Assembly: GCA_025980335.1 (NCBI GenBank)
Contig: JAICXO010000015.1
Location: 1 to 33,136, forward strand
Source: Sphingomonas sp.
GTDB lineage: Bacteria > Pseudomonadota > Alphaproteobacteria > Sphingomonadales > Sphingomonadaceae
Reading direction: 5' to 3'
Length of the DNA stretch: 33,136 nt
Position 1 is the stretch's first letter; the number at the start of each line of letters is the position of its first letter. Positions 1 to 8,618 of this stretch are shown here, piece after piece. The notes beneath the pieces are model-generated. The model did no database searches. It was given only the letters and a program-made list of their open reading frames with translations, and was not told the DNA's origin. Both the position numbers and the translations under genes were made by a program.

Positions 1-1773
1 GATACGCCCGAGACCGAAATCGACGCGCATGTTTCGGAAAGCGGTCGTTACGTCAGCTTCGTCCGCGACCAGAACCTCTACGCCATCGACCTCTCAACCG
101 GGACCGAGCGTCCGCTGACGACCGAGGGAAAGGGCACCGTCACCTGCGGGACCGCCGAGTTCGTCGCGCAGGAGGAAATGGACCGGCGCACCGGCACCTG
201 GTGGGCGCCGGGCGACAGCCGGGTCGCGGTCGAATGCTATAATGAATCCAACGTCCAAGTCGTCACCCGCGCGGCGATCGGCGCGAACGGGACGGAGACC
301 TACGATCAACGCTACCCTGCTGCGGGAACGCCGAACGTCGTCGTCACGCTGTGGCTGATGAACCCGGATGGGAGCGGGCGCGCGAAAGTCGACCTCGGAT
401 CCAATCCCGACATCTATCTCGCGCGAGTCCACTGGTCGAAGGACGGGCGCACCTTATTCGTCCAGCGCGAGAGCCGCGACCAGCAACGGCTCGACTTGCT
501 CGCCGTCGATCCGGCGACTGGCGCAAGCCGGCCGGTGCTGACCGAGACATCGAAAACCTGGATCAACCTCAACAACGACTTCCATCCGCTGGCGGACGGC
601 AGCTTCATCTGGGGCTCGGAACGGACCGGCTTCCATCATCTGTACCGCTGGGCGGACGGCCAGCTGACGCCGATCACGCATGGCGACTGGGTGATGACGG
701 GACTCGTCGGCGCCGACGAGCCGCACCACCGTCTGTTCTTCACTGGCAACAAGGACGGCGTGCTCGAGCAGCACGTCTATTCCGTCGATTATCTGAATCC
801 GGGCGAGCCGCGGCGTCTGACCGAGTCCGGGTACTGGAACGATGCCGTCATGGACAAGGCGGGCACGCGCCTGCTCATCACCCGCTCATCGCCCGATCAG
901 CCGCCGCAGGTCTATCTGGCGGACGAGGGCGGCAATCGCATCGCGTGGGTCGAGGAGAACAAGCTCGACTCGTCGCACCCTTACGCCCCGTACATGGCGG
1001 CGCATCGCGAAATCCGGTTCGGAACCCTCAAGGCCGCGGACGGAAGCACGCTCTACTGGGAGATGATCACGCCGCCGCTGAAGAAGGGCAAGAAGTACCC
1101 GGTCTTCTTCGAACATTACGGCGGCCCCGGAACGGGCCAGCAGGTGACTCGCGCCTGGGCCTCACCGATGCGCCAGTACTGGGTCAGCAAGGGCTGGATC
1201 TATTTCCAGATCGACAACCGCGGCTCCTTCAACCGCGGCAAGGCGTTCGAGGACCAGATCTATCACGCGATGGGCACGGTCGAGGTCCAGGACCAGGCGA
1301 CCGCCGCCCGGTGGCTACAGAAGCAGCCCTATGTCGATCCCGCGAGGATCGCGGTCTCGGGCTGGTCCTACGGCGGATACATGAGCCTTAAAATGCTCGA
1401 GGCGGCGCCGAAGGGGCTGTACGCGGCCGGTGTCGTCGGCGCGCCTGTGACCAAATGGGAACTCTACGACACCCATTATACCGAGCGGTACCTCGGCAAT
1501 CCGGCCGTCGATCCGAAACCCTATGAAACTTCCGACGCCCTTGCTGGCGCCGTGAACATCCAGGAGCCGTTCCTGCTCCTCCACGGCATGTCGGACGACA
1601 ATGTCATCTTCGAGAATTCATCGATGCTCGCCGACGAGCTCCAGCAGGCGGACCGTCCGTTCGACATGATGTTCTACGTCGGCCAAACCCATCACATCGC
1701 GGGCGAGGGCCGCCAGGCGCACGTCCAGAACACGATCGAGCGCTTCCTCGACGAGAAGGTGCTCGGGAAATGA
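1..1773 (+). CDS. S9 family peptidase (dipeptidyl-peptidase IV-like), 5' end missing
   Basis: The frame is open from base 1, so the gene enters from outside the window; 590 residues are visible. The first ~340 residues resemble the beta-propeller domain of DPP-IV-type peptidases (PF00930). The C-terminal part is the S9 alpha/beta-hydrolase domain. The nucleophile sits in GWSYGGY (Ser codon 1366-1368), the catalytic Asp in HGMSDDNV (1594-1596, by alignment with human DPP4 Asp708), and the His in QTHHIAG (1693-1695). Such enzymes cleave dipeptides, often X-Pro, from peptide N-termini, and are usually periplasmic in Gram-negatives; the signal peptide would lie upstream and cannot be seen. It converges on the DUF2189 gene across a shared hairpin. 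The family is secure; the exact substrate is not. Confidence 0.93.
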   Translation, partial: DTPETEIDAHVSESGRYVSFVRDQNLYAIDLSTGTERPLTTEGKGTVTCGTAEFVAQEEMDRRTGTWWAPGDSRVAVECYNESNVQVVTRAAIGANGTETYDQRYPAAGTPNVVVTLWLMNPDGSGRAKVDLGSNPDIYLARVHWSKDGRTLFVQRESRDQQRLDLLAVDPATGASRPVLTETSKTWINLNNDFHPLADGSFIWGSERTGFHHLYRWADGQLTPITHGDWVMTGLVGADEPHHRLFFTGNKDGVLEQHVYSVDYLNPGEPRRLTESGYWNDAVMDKAGTRLLITRSSPDQPPQVYLADEGGNRIAWVEENKLDSSHPYAPYMAAHREIRFGTLKAADGSTLYWEMITPPLKKGKKYPVFFEHYGGPGTGQQVTRAWASPMRQYWVSKGWIYFQIDNRGSFNRGKAFEDQIYHAMGTVEVQDQATAARWLQKQPYVDPARIAVSGWSYGGYMSLKMLEAAPKGLYAAGVVGAPVTKWELYDTHYTERYLGNPAVDPKPYETSDALAGAVNIQEPFLLLHGMSDDNVIFENSSMLADELQQADRPFDMMFYVGQTHHIAGEGRQAHVQNTIERFLDEKVLGK

Positions 1774-1780
1774 GATACTC

Positions 1781-1805
1781 CCCTCGCTTCCAGCGAGGGT
1801 TATTA
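1781..1805. terminator. Bidirectional intrinsic terminator between convergent genes
   Basis: Bases 1781-1788 (ccctcgct) and 1792-1799 (agcgaggg) form a perfect 8-bp stem with a 3-base loop, followed on the plus strand by the T-rich ttatta. It lies 7 bp past the stop of the S9 peptidase and just before the stop of the opposing DUF2189 gene, so it can serve both. The T-tract is short, so efficiency is uncertain. Confidence 0.65.
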
Positions 1806-2633
1806 AGCGCCTTGCCTTTCGCTCGCCGGAATCGCCTGCCGATCAATCAGCCGCGTGTAGAGGTGCCACGTCGAGTAGCCGAGCCATGGCAGAACCAGGG
1901 CGAGGCCCACGAACAGCGGGATCGAGCCGAGCACCAGCAAGACGCCGACGACGATCCCCCAGCGAACCATCTCGCTTTTGTTCGCGTGGGTCGCGCGCCA
2001 TGACGCCGAGACCGCTTCGGCCGCGCTGACATCGCAGTCGACCAGCATCGGTAGCGACACGACGCTGAGCGCAAGCACGAACCAGCCGAAGATCGCGCCG
2101 ACGACCACGCCCGAGGCGATCAGCGCCCACCCGCGCGGCGTCGTGAAGACCATCGACAGGAACCCGCCGATTGATGTCGGCGCCGCCCAGCCGAAGATGA
2201 GCGCATAAAGCACCCCTGCGGCAAGCAGCCATCCGAGAAAGATCAGCAGGAGCAGTCCGGCGACCATTCCCATGTCGTCAATCGATGGCCGCTTCCGCAC
2301 ATCGATGAAATTGTACCAGTGGACTTCCTCTCCGTTCTCGCGCCGCCGGGCGAGTTCGTAGAAGCCCACCGCCGCAACCGGACCTAAAAGCGCGACGCCA
2401 GCAACGACCGGCAAGAAGAAAGGCATCAGCGGCGCGCTGGTCGTCATCACGACGGCGGCGAGGCCGATCAGCGTGTAGATGAGTCCCGCGAACACGAGGT
2501 CACCGCGCAGGTCGCCGAAGTCCTCCCACCCTTGCCTCAGCGAGAAACGAAGATCTTCGTCAGTGATGGTGCGGACGGGAATTGGCCGGGTCGGTGCGCG
2601 CCCTGGGGCAGCGGACATCGTCTGGGTCGCCAT
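1803..2633 (-). CDS. DUF2189 family integral membrane protein
   Basis: This 276-residue protein has a short soluble N-terminus followed by about six hydrophobic segments (for example residues ~48-66, 70-95, 120-148, 165-195 and 228-265). The layout and the segments around RTITDEDLRFSLRQGWEDF and the central YNFIDVRKRPS fit DUF2189, a family of inner-membrane proteins of unknown function found mainly in alphaproteobacteria. The start is well supported: an AGGAGGT-like Shine-Dalgarno lies about 5 bp upstream of ATG 2633. It lies 85 bp downstream of the M28 peptidase on the same strand and may share its transcript. No catalytic motif is visible and I cannot assign a function. Confidence 0.85.
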   Translation of the reverse strand: MATQTMSAAPGRAPTRPIPVRTITDEDLRFSLRQGWEDFGDLRGDLVFAGLIYTLIGLAAVVMTTSAPLMPFFLPVVAGVALLGPVAAVGFYELARRRENGEEVHWYNFIDVRKRPSIDDMGMVAGLLLLIFLGWLLAAGVLYALIFGWAAPTSIGGFLSMVFTTPRGWALIASGVVVGAIFGWFVLALSVVSLPMLVDCDVSAAEAVSASWRATHANKSEMVRWGIVVGVLLVLGSIPLFVGLALVLPWLGYSTWHLYTRLIDRQAIPASERQGA

Positions 2634-2718
2634 GACACCTCCTCTTCATCGGGTGCCGTCCGGCGCAAAGGCGCGCCGGGCGCCTGTTCGGAGCCATAGC
2701 ACAATCGGTCCGAGTCGG

Positions 2719-4932
2719 TCAGAGGTTCACGTGAGCGATCGCGACAGTCTCGTCCGGCGTATATTGCGGCTCGGCGAAACTGGGGCGGCCCGCGACGAGC
2801 GGAGCCGCACTGGCGGGCAAGCCGTTGCGCGAACCGACGATGGTGAAAGGCACCGGTTTGGCGCTGTAGAGGTCGATCGCCAGCTCCATTCCGTCGCAGC
2901 TTCGGCCGCTGCAGGTAATCGTGAACTTCCCGCCGGAATCCTCGCTCGCCATCGAGCGGACGAAGTCCGGAACGCCCGCAGTCCGGATGTGGGCTTCCGC
3001 CGGCGCGATCAGCGCGAGCCGCTCGGCGCCGTTCGCGTTCAGGCGGATCCGGACCCTGCGCTCATTGCCGTTCACGAGCGAGTCGAGAAGCTGCGCGGAC
3101 GGCGGTTGCACTGCCGCATCCTCGGGAGCCGGCGCGAGCCAGCGCACGCGTTCGGAAAACGGCAGCTTGCCTTCGTGCCAGTGGCCGATGCGCTGATAGG
3201 CTTTTGGCAAGGGCGCGCCGTCGTTGAGCACCGACCAATGGCTTCGGCGCCCGGGAAATTCCGTCACATGCTCGATCGTGAAGCGCTGCTCGCGGTCGGC
3301 GGAGTAGGCCGGAGCGGCTGCAGCGACGACCCAGCCGATCAGCGCGATCGCTGCCGACCCGGCGAGCACGAAGCTCCGGTCGGCACGCGTGAATAGGCCG
3401 TGCACCTCGACCAGCGCAGGCGTGATCATGATCGCGGCTATAGGCGCGGCGACCCACAGCGGTCCGGGACTGAACAGCTCCTCCAGAAGCGCCAGCATCT
3501 CGCCCCACGTGAGATAGAGGACGGCGAGTCCGAGCAGTCCGCCGATCGCTCCTGCCGGGCGCCACCATTTCGAAAAGGCAACGCCGATCAGCACGACGAC
3601 TGGCGGGGCGAGGAAATAGATGATCCCTCCCGGCGCTGCGAGCGCGAGCAATGCTCCCAAGAGCAGGAATATGAGCCAATAGCCGACGCGCAGCCTGTCG
3701 CGTGCTGCCGGTCTGCCCAACGTCTGCAGCGCGAAGAGCGCTCCGAGCAGGACCGTCGCGTAGATGGCGCCGAAGCTCAGCTCCGGATGCGCTCGCCAGT
3801 AGGTTCCGTCGAGCAACGCACCGACGATCACCGTCGCCAGCCACCCGGCCATGCTCCCGGCGACGATCGCCCCAACAGGCGCAGCAAGACCTCGGCCGTA
3901 AGCGCCCCGACGCCCAACCAGAAATGCGAATGCAAGGATCAGCAAACCGAAGACGATCATGCCCACCGACATCGGCATCTGGACGAACCAGCGACCGAGC
4001 ACATCCATGAAGATGCGCTGCCCGCTTGCGTGCGGCACGCCTGACGCAAGCTCGGTCGAGACGGCGAGCGCCTGGTCCCCCATGTGCTGCAGGCTGCGCG
4101 GGTCGAGCGCTGTAATGTTGTCGCCGGGACTGTGATAGCGGGTCTCGTTCCCCGCCATTGCAAAGTTGAGCGCCAACCATCCGCGCTCGTTGTACGTGGT
4201 GACATCCGTGTCGTTCGGCAGCAGGTGGTAGACGTCGGTCGAGAGGCTGCTGGCGTAGGGTCGATCGACTGCGCTCGCGAAAGCGGCGATTGCGGCCGCA
4301 TTGGGCCGGCTCGTTTCGAACATCGCGACGGGACCGGCGACACCGCGCGCTTCGAAGTTGAGCACGCTGTCCACATCGCGGCTGAGCGGATCGGCGAGGA
4401 AGGCGCGCGCGCCGATGAGCCCGAGCTCCTCGCCCTCGTTGAAGAGGATCAGAACCGGGCGTTGAAGCGGGCGATTCTTCAGGATGGAGCCGACCTCGAG
4501 CAGCGTCGCAACGCCAACGCCGTCGTCCGATGCGCCCGGACCCACGGGCACGCTGTCGTAATGCGCGCTCAGCAGCAACGCCTTTCCGCTGCGGGGCCCG
4601 AGGACGGCGATCACGTTGCGGACGCGGGCACAGGCGACCAGCCGCGCCTTCTGGAAGTCGTTGCACGCGACCTGGTCCCGCACGATCGGATTGAGTCCCA
4701 TCTGCTGTAGCGTTGCGACGAGCCGCGCGCGGACAGCATCGTCAGCGCTGCTGTCGGCTGGATGGGGCCGCTGGTCGCCCAAGATGAAGGCGAGCCGCGC
4801 CTTCGCTCGATTCGCGTCGAACTGGCCCGCACCGTCGTGAACCGCGGGCACCGAGACCAGCAGCGACTTCGCCGCCATTGCGACGAGGATGAGAATGACG
4901 ACGCCAAGCGCCAGCAATGTGTTGCGCCGCAT
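2719..4932 (-). CDS. M28 family membrane-anchored zinc metallopeptidase (ERMP1/Fxna-like architecture)
   Basis: This 737-residue protein has an N-terminal membrane anchor (residues ~5-27), an M28 aminopeptidase domain, and 7-9 further membrane segments from ~345 to ~580, ending in a soluble tail of ~150 residues. The di-zinc set is complete: His124 in HYDS, Asp136 in GASDDG, Glu168-Glu169 in NEGEELG (general base and ligand), Glu193 in NFEARG and His266 in RYHSPGDN. The segment LLPNDTDVTTY also matches the family. This peptidase-plus-multispanning layout resembles eukaryotic ER metallopeptidase 1 and vacuolar Pff1. I chose ATG 4932, not the longer frame from 5028, because AAGGGGG lies just upstream, the hydrophobic anchor follows at once, and the longer start would overlap divergent asd. 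Peptidase domain probably periplasmic; substrate unknown. Confidence 0.9.
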   Translation of the reverse strand: MRRNTLLALGVVILILVAMAAKSLLVSVPAVHDGAGQFDANRAKARLAFILGDQRPHPADSSADDAVRARLVATLQQMGLNPIVRDQVACNDFQKARLVACARVRNVIAVLGPRSGKALLLSAHYDSVPVGPGASDDGVGVATLLEVGSILKNRPLQRPVLILFNEGEELGLIGARAFLADPLSRDVDSVLNFEARGVAGPVAMFETSRPNAAAIAAFASAVDRPYASSLSTDVYHLLPNDTDVTTYNERGWLALNFAMAGNETRYHSPGDNITALDPRSLQHMGDQALAVSTELASGVPHASGQRIFMDVLGRWFVQMPMSVGMIVFGLLILAFAFLVGRRGAYGRGLAAPVGAIVAGSMAGWLATVIVGALLDGTYWRAHPELSFGAIYATVLLGALFALQTLGRPAARDRLRVGYWLIFLLLGALLALAAPGGIIYFLAPPVVVLIGVAFSKWWRPAGAIGGLLGLAVLYLTWGEMLALLEELFSPGPLWVAAPIAAIMITPALVEVHGLFTRADRSFVLAGSAAIALIGWVVAAAAPAYSADREQRFTIEHVTEFPGRRSHWSVLNDGAPLPKAYQRIGHWHEGKLPFSERVRWLAPAPEDAAVQPPSAQLLDSLVNGNERRVRIRLNANGAERLALIAPAEAHIRTAGVPDFVRSMASEDSGGKFTITCSGRSCDGMELAIDLYSAKPVPFTIVGSRNGLPASAAPLVAGRPSFAEPQYTPDETVAIAHVNL

Positions 4933-5026
4933 GAAGCCCCCTTGCCCGCGCCGGATGCGGAGCCATATCGCGTCAGGCCGCCGCTTGCGATAGGCGCGGC
5001 AGGCTAGAGCTCTGGAGTGAACGAAC

Positions 5027-6055
5027 ATGGGTTATCGGGTCGCGGTGGTCGGAGCGACGGGCAATGTCGGGCGCGAGATGCTCAACATCCTCGCCGAGCG
5101 GCAATTTCCGTTGGACGAAGTGGCCGCGCTCGCCTCATCGCGCTCGACCGGCGATGTCATCGATTTCGGCGACAGCGGCGAGGAGCTGCGCGTCCGTAAC
5201 CTTGAGCATTTCGACTTCAGCGGCTGGGACATGGCGCTCTTCAGCGCGGGCGCTTCGGTCAGCCTGCAATACGCGCCGATTGCGGCAGGGCAGGGCTGCA
5301 CGGTGATCGACAACAGCTCCGCGTTCCGGATGGACCCCGACGTGCCGCTGATCGTGCCCGAAGTGAACTCGGAAGCGCTCGCCGGCTATGCCCGCAAGAA
5401 CATCATAGCTAACCCCAATTGCTCGACCGCCCAGCTGGTCGTTGCTTTGAAGCCGCTCCACGAAGCGGCAAAGATCAAGCGGGTGGTCGTCGCGACTTAT
5501 CAATCAGTGTCGGGCGCCGGGAAGCGCGGAATGGACGAGCTGTTCGAGCAATCGCGCAACATCTTCGTCGGCGATTCGAACGAGCCGCAATTCTTCACCA
5601 AGCAGATCGCCTTCAACGTCATTCCGCACATAGACACGTTCCTCGACGACGGCTCGACCAAGGAGGAATGGAAGATGGTGGTCGAGACGAAGAAGATCCT
5701 CGATCCTTCGATCAAGCTCACGGCGACATGCGTGCGGGTGCCGGTGTTCGTCGGCCATTCGGAAGCGGTGAACATCGAGTTCGAGAACGAGATTTCGGCC
5801 GACGAAGCGCGCGACCTTCTGCGCGAGGCGCCTGGAGTGATGGTCGTCGATAAGCGCGAAGACGGCGGCTATGTGACGCCGGTCGAAGCGGTCGGCGAAT
5901 ATGCGACCTACGTCAGCCGAATCCGCGAGGACCCGACGGTCGAGAACGGCCTCAACCTGTGGATCGTCAGCGACAATTTGCGCAAGGGCGCAGCGCTCAA
6001 CGCCGTCCAGATCGCCGAGCTGCTCGGCCGCAAGCATCTGCAAAAAGCGGCATAG
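5027..6055 (+). CDS. asd: Aspartate-semialdehyde dehydrogenase
   Basis: This cytoplasmic enzyme makes L-aspartate 4-semialdehyde from 4-phospho-aspartate with NADPH, feeding lysine/diaminopimelate, threonine and methionine synthesis. At 342 residues it has normal family length. The N-terminal dinucleotide-binding loop is GATGNVGREML (residues ~8-18), the acyl-thioester cysteine is Cys132 in NPNCSTAQ, and the proton-transfer histidine is His244 in FVGHSEAVN. The start at 5027 is preceded by ggagtga about 8 bp upstream. It is divergent from the M28 peptidase (94 bp apart) and ends 20 bp before the convergent dioxygenase, with no obvious terminator hairpin in that gap. Confidence 0.97.
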   Translation: MGYRVAVVGATGNVGREMLNILAERQFPLDEVAALASSRSTGDVIDFGDSGEELRVRNLEHFDFSGWDMALFSAGASVSLQYAPIAAGQGCTVIDNSSAFRMDPDVPLIVPEVNSEALAGYARKNIIANPNCSTAQLVVALKPLHEAAKIKRVVVATYQSVSGAGKRGMDELFEQSRNIFVGDSNEPQFFTKQIAFNVIPHIDTFLDDGSTKEEWKMVVETKKILDPSIKLTATCVRVPVFVGHSEAVNIEFENEISADEARDLLREAPGVMVVDKREDGGYVTPVEAVGEYATYVSRIREDPTVENGLNLWIVSDNLRKGAALNAVQIAELLGRKHLQKAA

Positions 6056-6074
6056 TCCGCAGGGTACAGCCGAC

Positions 6075-6737
6075 TCACGGCATGTCGGACCAATGCCGCA
6101 GCAGGTTCTGCTGCACGAGCTGCAGCCGGCCGAAATTATCCGGGTCCATTTTCAGCCCTTCGAGCGCTGCGACCTCGTTCAGCTCGTAGAGCATGTTGCG
6201 CCGGAACGGGTCCTGGATACGGCTCTGGATGAAGGTGATTGCCACCAGCCGCTCGCCGCGGCTGACCGGCACGACCTGATGCAATGAATCGGACGGATAG
6301 ACGATCGCCTGTCCCGGCGGCAGCTTGAACTTGAGCTCGGCATCGCCGAGCCGCACGAGGAGCTCGCCGCCTTCGTAATCCTTCGGGTCGTTGAGGAAGA
6401 TGGTGCACGACAGGTCGCTTCGGATCGTCGCGCCGGGGAGCTGGATGAAAGCGGCGTCGGCGTGCGCGCCATATTTCATGCTCGGCTTGTACCGCGTCAT
6501 CATCGGTGGAGCCATCGACACCGGGAATGCGAACTCCATGAACTCCGCCGAGCGGAGCATCGCGTTGCGCAGCAGCTCCGAGCTCTTCTGATAGGCGCCG
6601 GGGTCGTGCAATTGTTCGTTCTGCTTGGCCTTGTTGTGCGGGTTGGAAATGCGGCCGTCGACGAATGGCGTGCTTGCGGCGATCCTGCGGCATTCCGCGA
6701 TTTCACCGTCGGTCAGGATTTGCAGCACCCGGTACAT
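6075..6737 (-). CDS. PKHD-type 2-oxoglutarate/Fe(II) hydroxylase (PiuC/YbiX-like)
   Basis: This 220-residue protein matches the Fe(II)/2-oxoglutarate-dependent PKHD hydroxylase family throughout. The iron triad is His92 and Asp94 (YGAHADAAF) plus His153 (SLHQVVPV); Arg163 in RGERLVAITF would hold the 2-oxoglutarate carboxylate. Family members (PiuC, YbiX) are ~225 residues, often lie near siderophore-type TonB receptors, and mostly lack proven substrates. Its ATG overlaps the stop of the upstream sulfotransferase-like gene by one base (TGATG), a strong sign of translational coupling. No receptor gene is adjacent, so an iron-uptake role is only a family-level guess. The C-terminal LVQQNLLRHW helix is typical. 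Confidence 0.93.
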   Translation of the reverse strand: MYRVLQILTDGEIAECRRIAASTPFVDGRISNPHNKAKQNEQLHDPGAYQKSSELLRNAMLRSAEFMEFAFPVSMAPPMMTRYKPSMKYGAHADAAFIQLPGATIRSDLSCTIFLNDPKDYEGGELLVRLGDAELKFKLPPGQAIVYPSDSLHQVVPVSRGERLVAITFIQSRIQDPFRRNMLYELNEVAALEGLKMDPDNFGRLQLVQQNLLRHWSDMP

Positions 6738-7747
6738 CAGCCCTCCCCGGCGCGCGCGACCACCCGCGCGAGCAGCGGCGACTTTTCAGCCGCGGCGGCG
6801 ATCATGGCAAGCGCCCCGTCGATCTCGCGACCGTTGCGCGATTCCGATTCCGCAATGATGTCGCGGCGAAGCGCGGGCGAATATTCATATTCGAGTGCCT
6901 TCGAGTAGCGCGTCATCAACGGACCGCCGACGATTGCCTGCAGCCGCGCCGCGTCGGCCGTGAACCCGAAGAAATCGGCGATCCGCGCAAGCTCGCTTTC
7001 CATCCGACCGAGCATCAGGTCGAAGTCGGCCCAGGCGATCTTGCGGTCCTTCATCTGCTCTGCAACGGTTTCGAGGGTCGCCATCTCGGACGCCCAGCCG
7101 ATGGCCGCGAGTTCCGCTTCGTTGCGGGCTTGCGGCAGGTCGATGCCGAGGAGCTTCAGGGTGGCATTCCGCATCGGTGCGCGGCCGTGCATTTCCCTGA
7201 TGCTGTTCGGCCCTGCCAGGATATTGCCGACATAGTTGCGTACGCCCGCATAGATGAACAGCGCGCGCTCGCCGGGAGGGACGAGCGCAGGCGCGATTCC
7301 GCTGACGAAGCTGGTCGCCTTGACGCAGGCCGTCTGGTCGGTGGCGAAGGTGCGCGACATCAGCCGGGTTGTCGGCGCTGCGTAGGGATGGCGAAGCTCG
7401 GGCGGGATGTTCCTCAGGTCGCGAAGGAACCGCGGCTCGCGAAGCGCGAGCACCCCTTCGAGCTCGCCCAGCAGGCGTGAAACGAGCGTCGAACCGACAT
7501 GACCGATGTGAAAGATCCACCGCGCGTCCGAGCGCATGTCCTCGCGAACTGCTGCTTCCACCTGCGGCCATGGCACGGCCTCGGCGTCGACCGGCGATTG
7601 CAGAAGCCGATCGTCGAGAAAGCTCGCCTCGCGGTAGCTTTCCGAGGACATCGCAACGAAGCGGACGATCCCTCGAGCGGGGTCGAGCGCCTGGGCGAGC
7701 CAGGTCGCATCGCGGCCGATGTCTTCGGGCGTGGGAGCGCTGGACAT
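6737..7747 (-). CDS. Sulfotransferase-like P-loop protein
   Basis: This 336-residue protein is read from ATG 7747, which has AAGGGG 5-10 bp upstream; a longer frame from 7774 lacks support. A P-loop of the sulfotransferase type, HIGHVGSTLVSRLL (residues ~80-93), is followed by LREPRFLRDL and later by FIYAGVRNYVGNIL, which resembles the PAPS 3'-phosphate-binding segment. No signal peptide or membrane segment is seen. It is translationally coupled to the downstream PKHD hydroxylase and divergent from the alpha/beta hydrolase (47 bp apart). The fold call is reasonable; whether it transfers sulfate, and to what, cannot be read from sequence. It could be a P-loop protein that has lost catalysis. 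Confidence 0.65.
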   Translation of the reverse strand: MSSAPTPEDIGRDATWLAQALDPARGIVRFVAMSSESYREASFLDDRLLQSPVDAEAVPWPQVEAAVREDMRSDARWIFHIGHVGSTLVSRLLGELEGVLALREPRFLRDLRNIPPELRHPYAAPTTRLMSRTFATDQTACVKATSFVSGIAPALVPPGERALFIYAGVRNYVGNILAGPNSIREMHGRAPMRNATLKLLGIDLPQARNEAELAAIGWASEMATLETVAEQMKDRKIAWADFDLMLGRMESELARIADFFGFTADAARLQAIVGGPLMTRYSKALEYEYSPALRRDIIAESESRNGREIDGALAMIAAAAEKSPLLARVVARAGEG

Positions 7748-7794
7748 GCCGCCCCTTAGCCGCGCAAAGCGCATCCCTCCAAGGGAGCACGTGA

Positions 7795-8568
7795 ATGAAC
7801 AACTCCGAGGCGGCCGTCCACTTCTGGAAGGCGTCGGACGGCGTCGAGCTTGCCTGGCACGAGCTGGGGCACGGCAGGCCCGTGATCCTGCTCCACGGCC
7901 TCTTCTCCGATGCGTACATGAACTGGATCAAGTTCGGGAATGCCGCGCGGATTGCGGATGCGGGCTTTCGCGTCATCATGCCCGACCTGCGGGCGCACGG
8001 GCAAAGCGGGAAGCCGCACGGCGAGGCTTACTATCCGCGCGGGGTGCTCGCTCGCGATTTGCGCGAGCTGGTTGCGCTGCTCGGCCTCACCGAGTTCGAC
8101 CTCGGCGGTTTCTCGCTCGGCGCCCGGACGACGGTCGAGGCGGTCGGCGAGGGGCTGCGGCCGCGGCGGGCAGTGCTCGGGGGCGCGGGGCTTGAAGGAC
8201 TCCGGAACTGGAAGAAGCGCAAGACCTTCTTCCTTGAGGCAATTGCATTGTTCGACACGGTGCAGCGCGACGACCCGCACTGGCTTTCGATCCAGTTCAT
8301 GAAGAGCCAAGGCGTCGACCGCGTCGCCGCGGCGCAGCTCCTCGAAAGCTTCGAGGACGCGTTCATGACCTGGCTCGAGGCATTCACCATGCCGACGCTG
8401 GTCGTCTGCGGAAGCGAGGACGACGACAACGGCTCGGCCGAGGAGCTCGCCAATGTCCTCCCCAACGCGATCTTCGAGGAAGTCCCCGGCACGCACATGA
8501 GCTCGGTGACCAAGCCCCAGCTCGGCGAAGCGATCGCGCAGTTCCTCGCGGCGGACGACGGCAATTGA
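7795..8568 (+). CDS. Alpha/beta-fold hydrolase
   Basis: This 257-residue protein has the canonical alpha/beta-hydrolase order: an oxyanion-loop HGLF (residues ~34-37), a DLRAHGQSGKP strand-loop, nucleophile elbow GGFSLGAR with Ser107, an acid in GSEDDDNGS (Asp209-211; first most likely) and His234 in GTHMSS. There is no signal peptide, so it is probably cytoplasmic. An agggagc Shine-Dalgarno lies about 8 bp before ATG 7795. It is transcribed alone: divergent from the sulfotransferase-like gene and convergent with the Ser/Gly-rich protein across a shared terminator. Substrate unknown; esterase, haloperoxidase-like or lactonase activities are all possible. Confidence 0.9.
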   Translation: MNNSEAAVHFWKASDGVELAWHELGHGRPVILLHGLFSDAYMNWIKFGNAARIADAGFRVIMPDLRAHGQSGKPHGEAYYPRGVLARDLRELVALLGLTEFDLGGFSLGARTTVEAVGEGLRPRRAVLGGAGLEGLRNWKKRKTFFLEAIALFDTVQRDDPHWLSIQFMKSQGVDRVAAAQLLESFEDAFMTWLEAFTMPTLVVCGSEDDDNGSAEELANVLPNAIFEEVPGTHMSSVTKPQLGEAIAQFLAADDGN

Positions 8569-8596
8569 AAAAGGGCGCCGGTTGGGGCGCCCCTTC
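8566..8596. terminator. Bidirectional intrinsic terminator
   Basis: The arms gggcgcc (8573-8579) and ggcgccc (8586-8592) form a 7-bp GC-only stem with a 6-base loop. Read on the minus strand it is followed by a run of five T, a textbook intrinsic terminator for the Ser/Gly-rich gene. Read on the plus strand it is followed by cttccatt, weaker but plausible for the hydrolase. The hydrolase stop codon lies inside the minus-strand T-tract. Confidence 0.8.
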
Positions 8597-8618
8597 CATT
8601 GTCCGAGCGGTGACGCGA

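Noticed and set aside
4933-5028. Extending the M28 peptidase start upstream to 5028
   Set aside because: The added 32 residues are Arg-rich and non-family, have no ribosome site and would overlap the divergent asd start; ATG 4932 has a good Shine-Dalgarno and directly precedes the membrane anchor.
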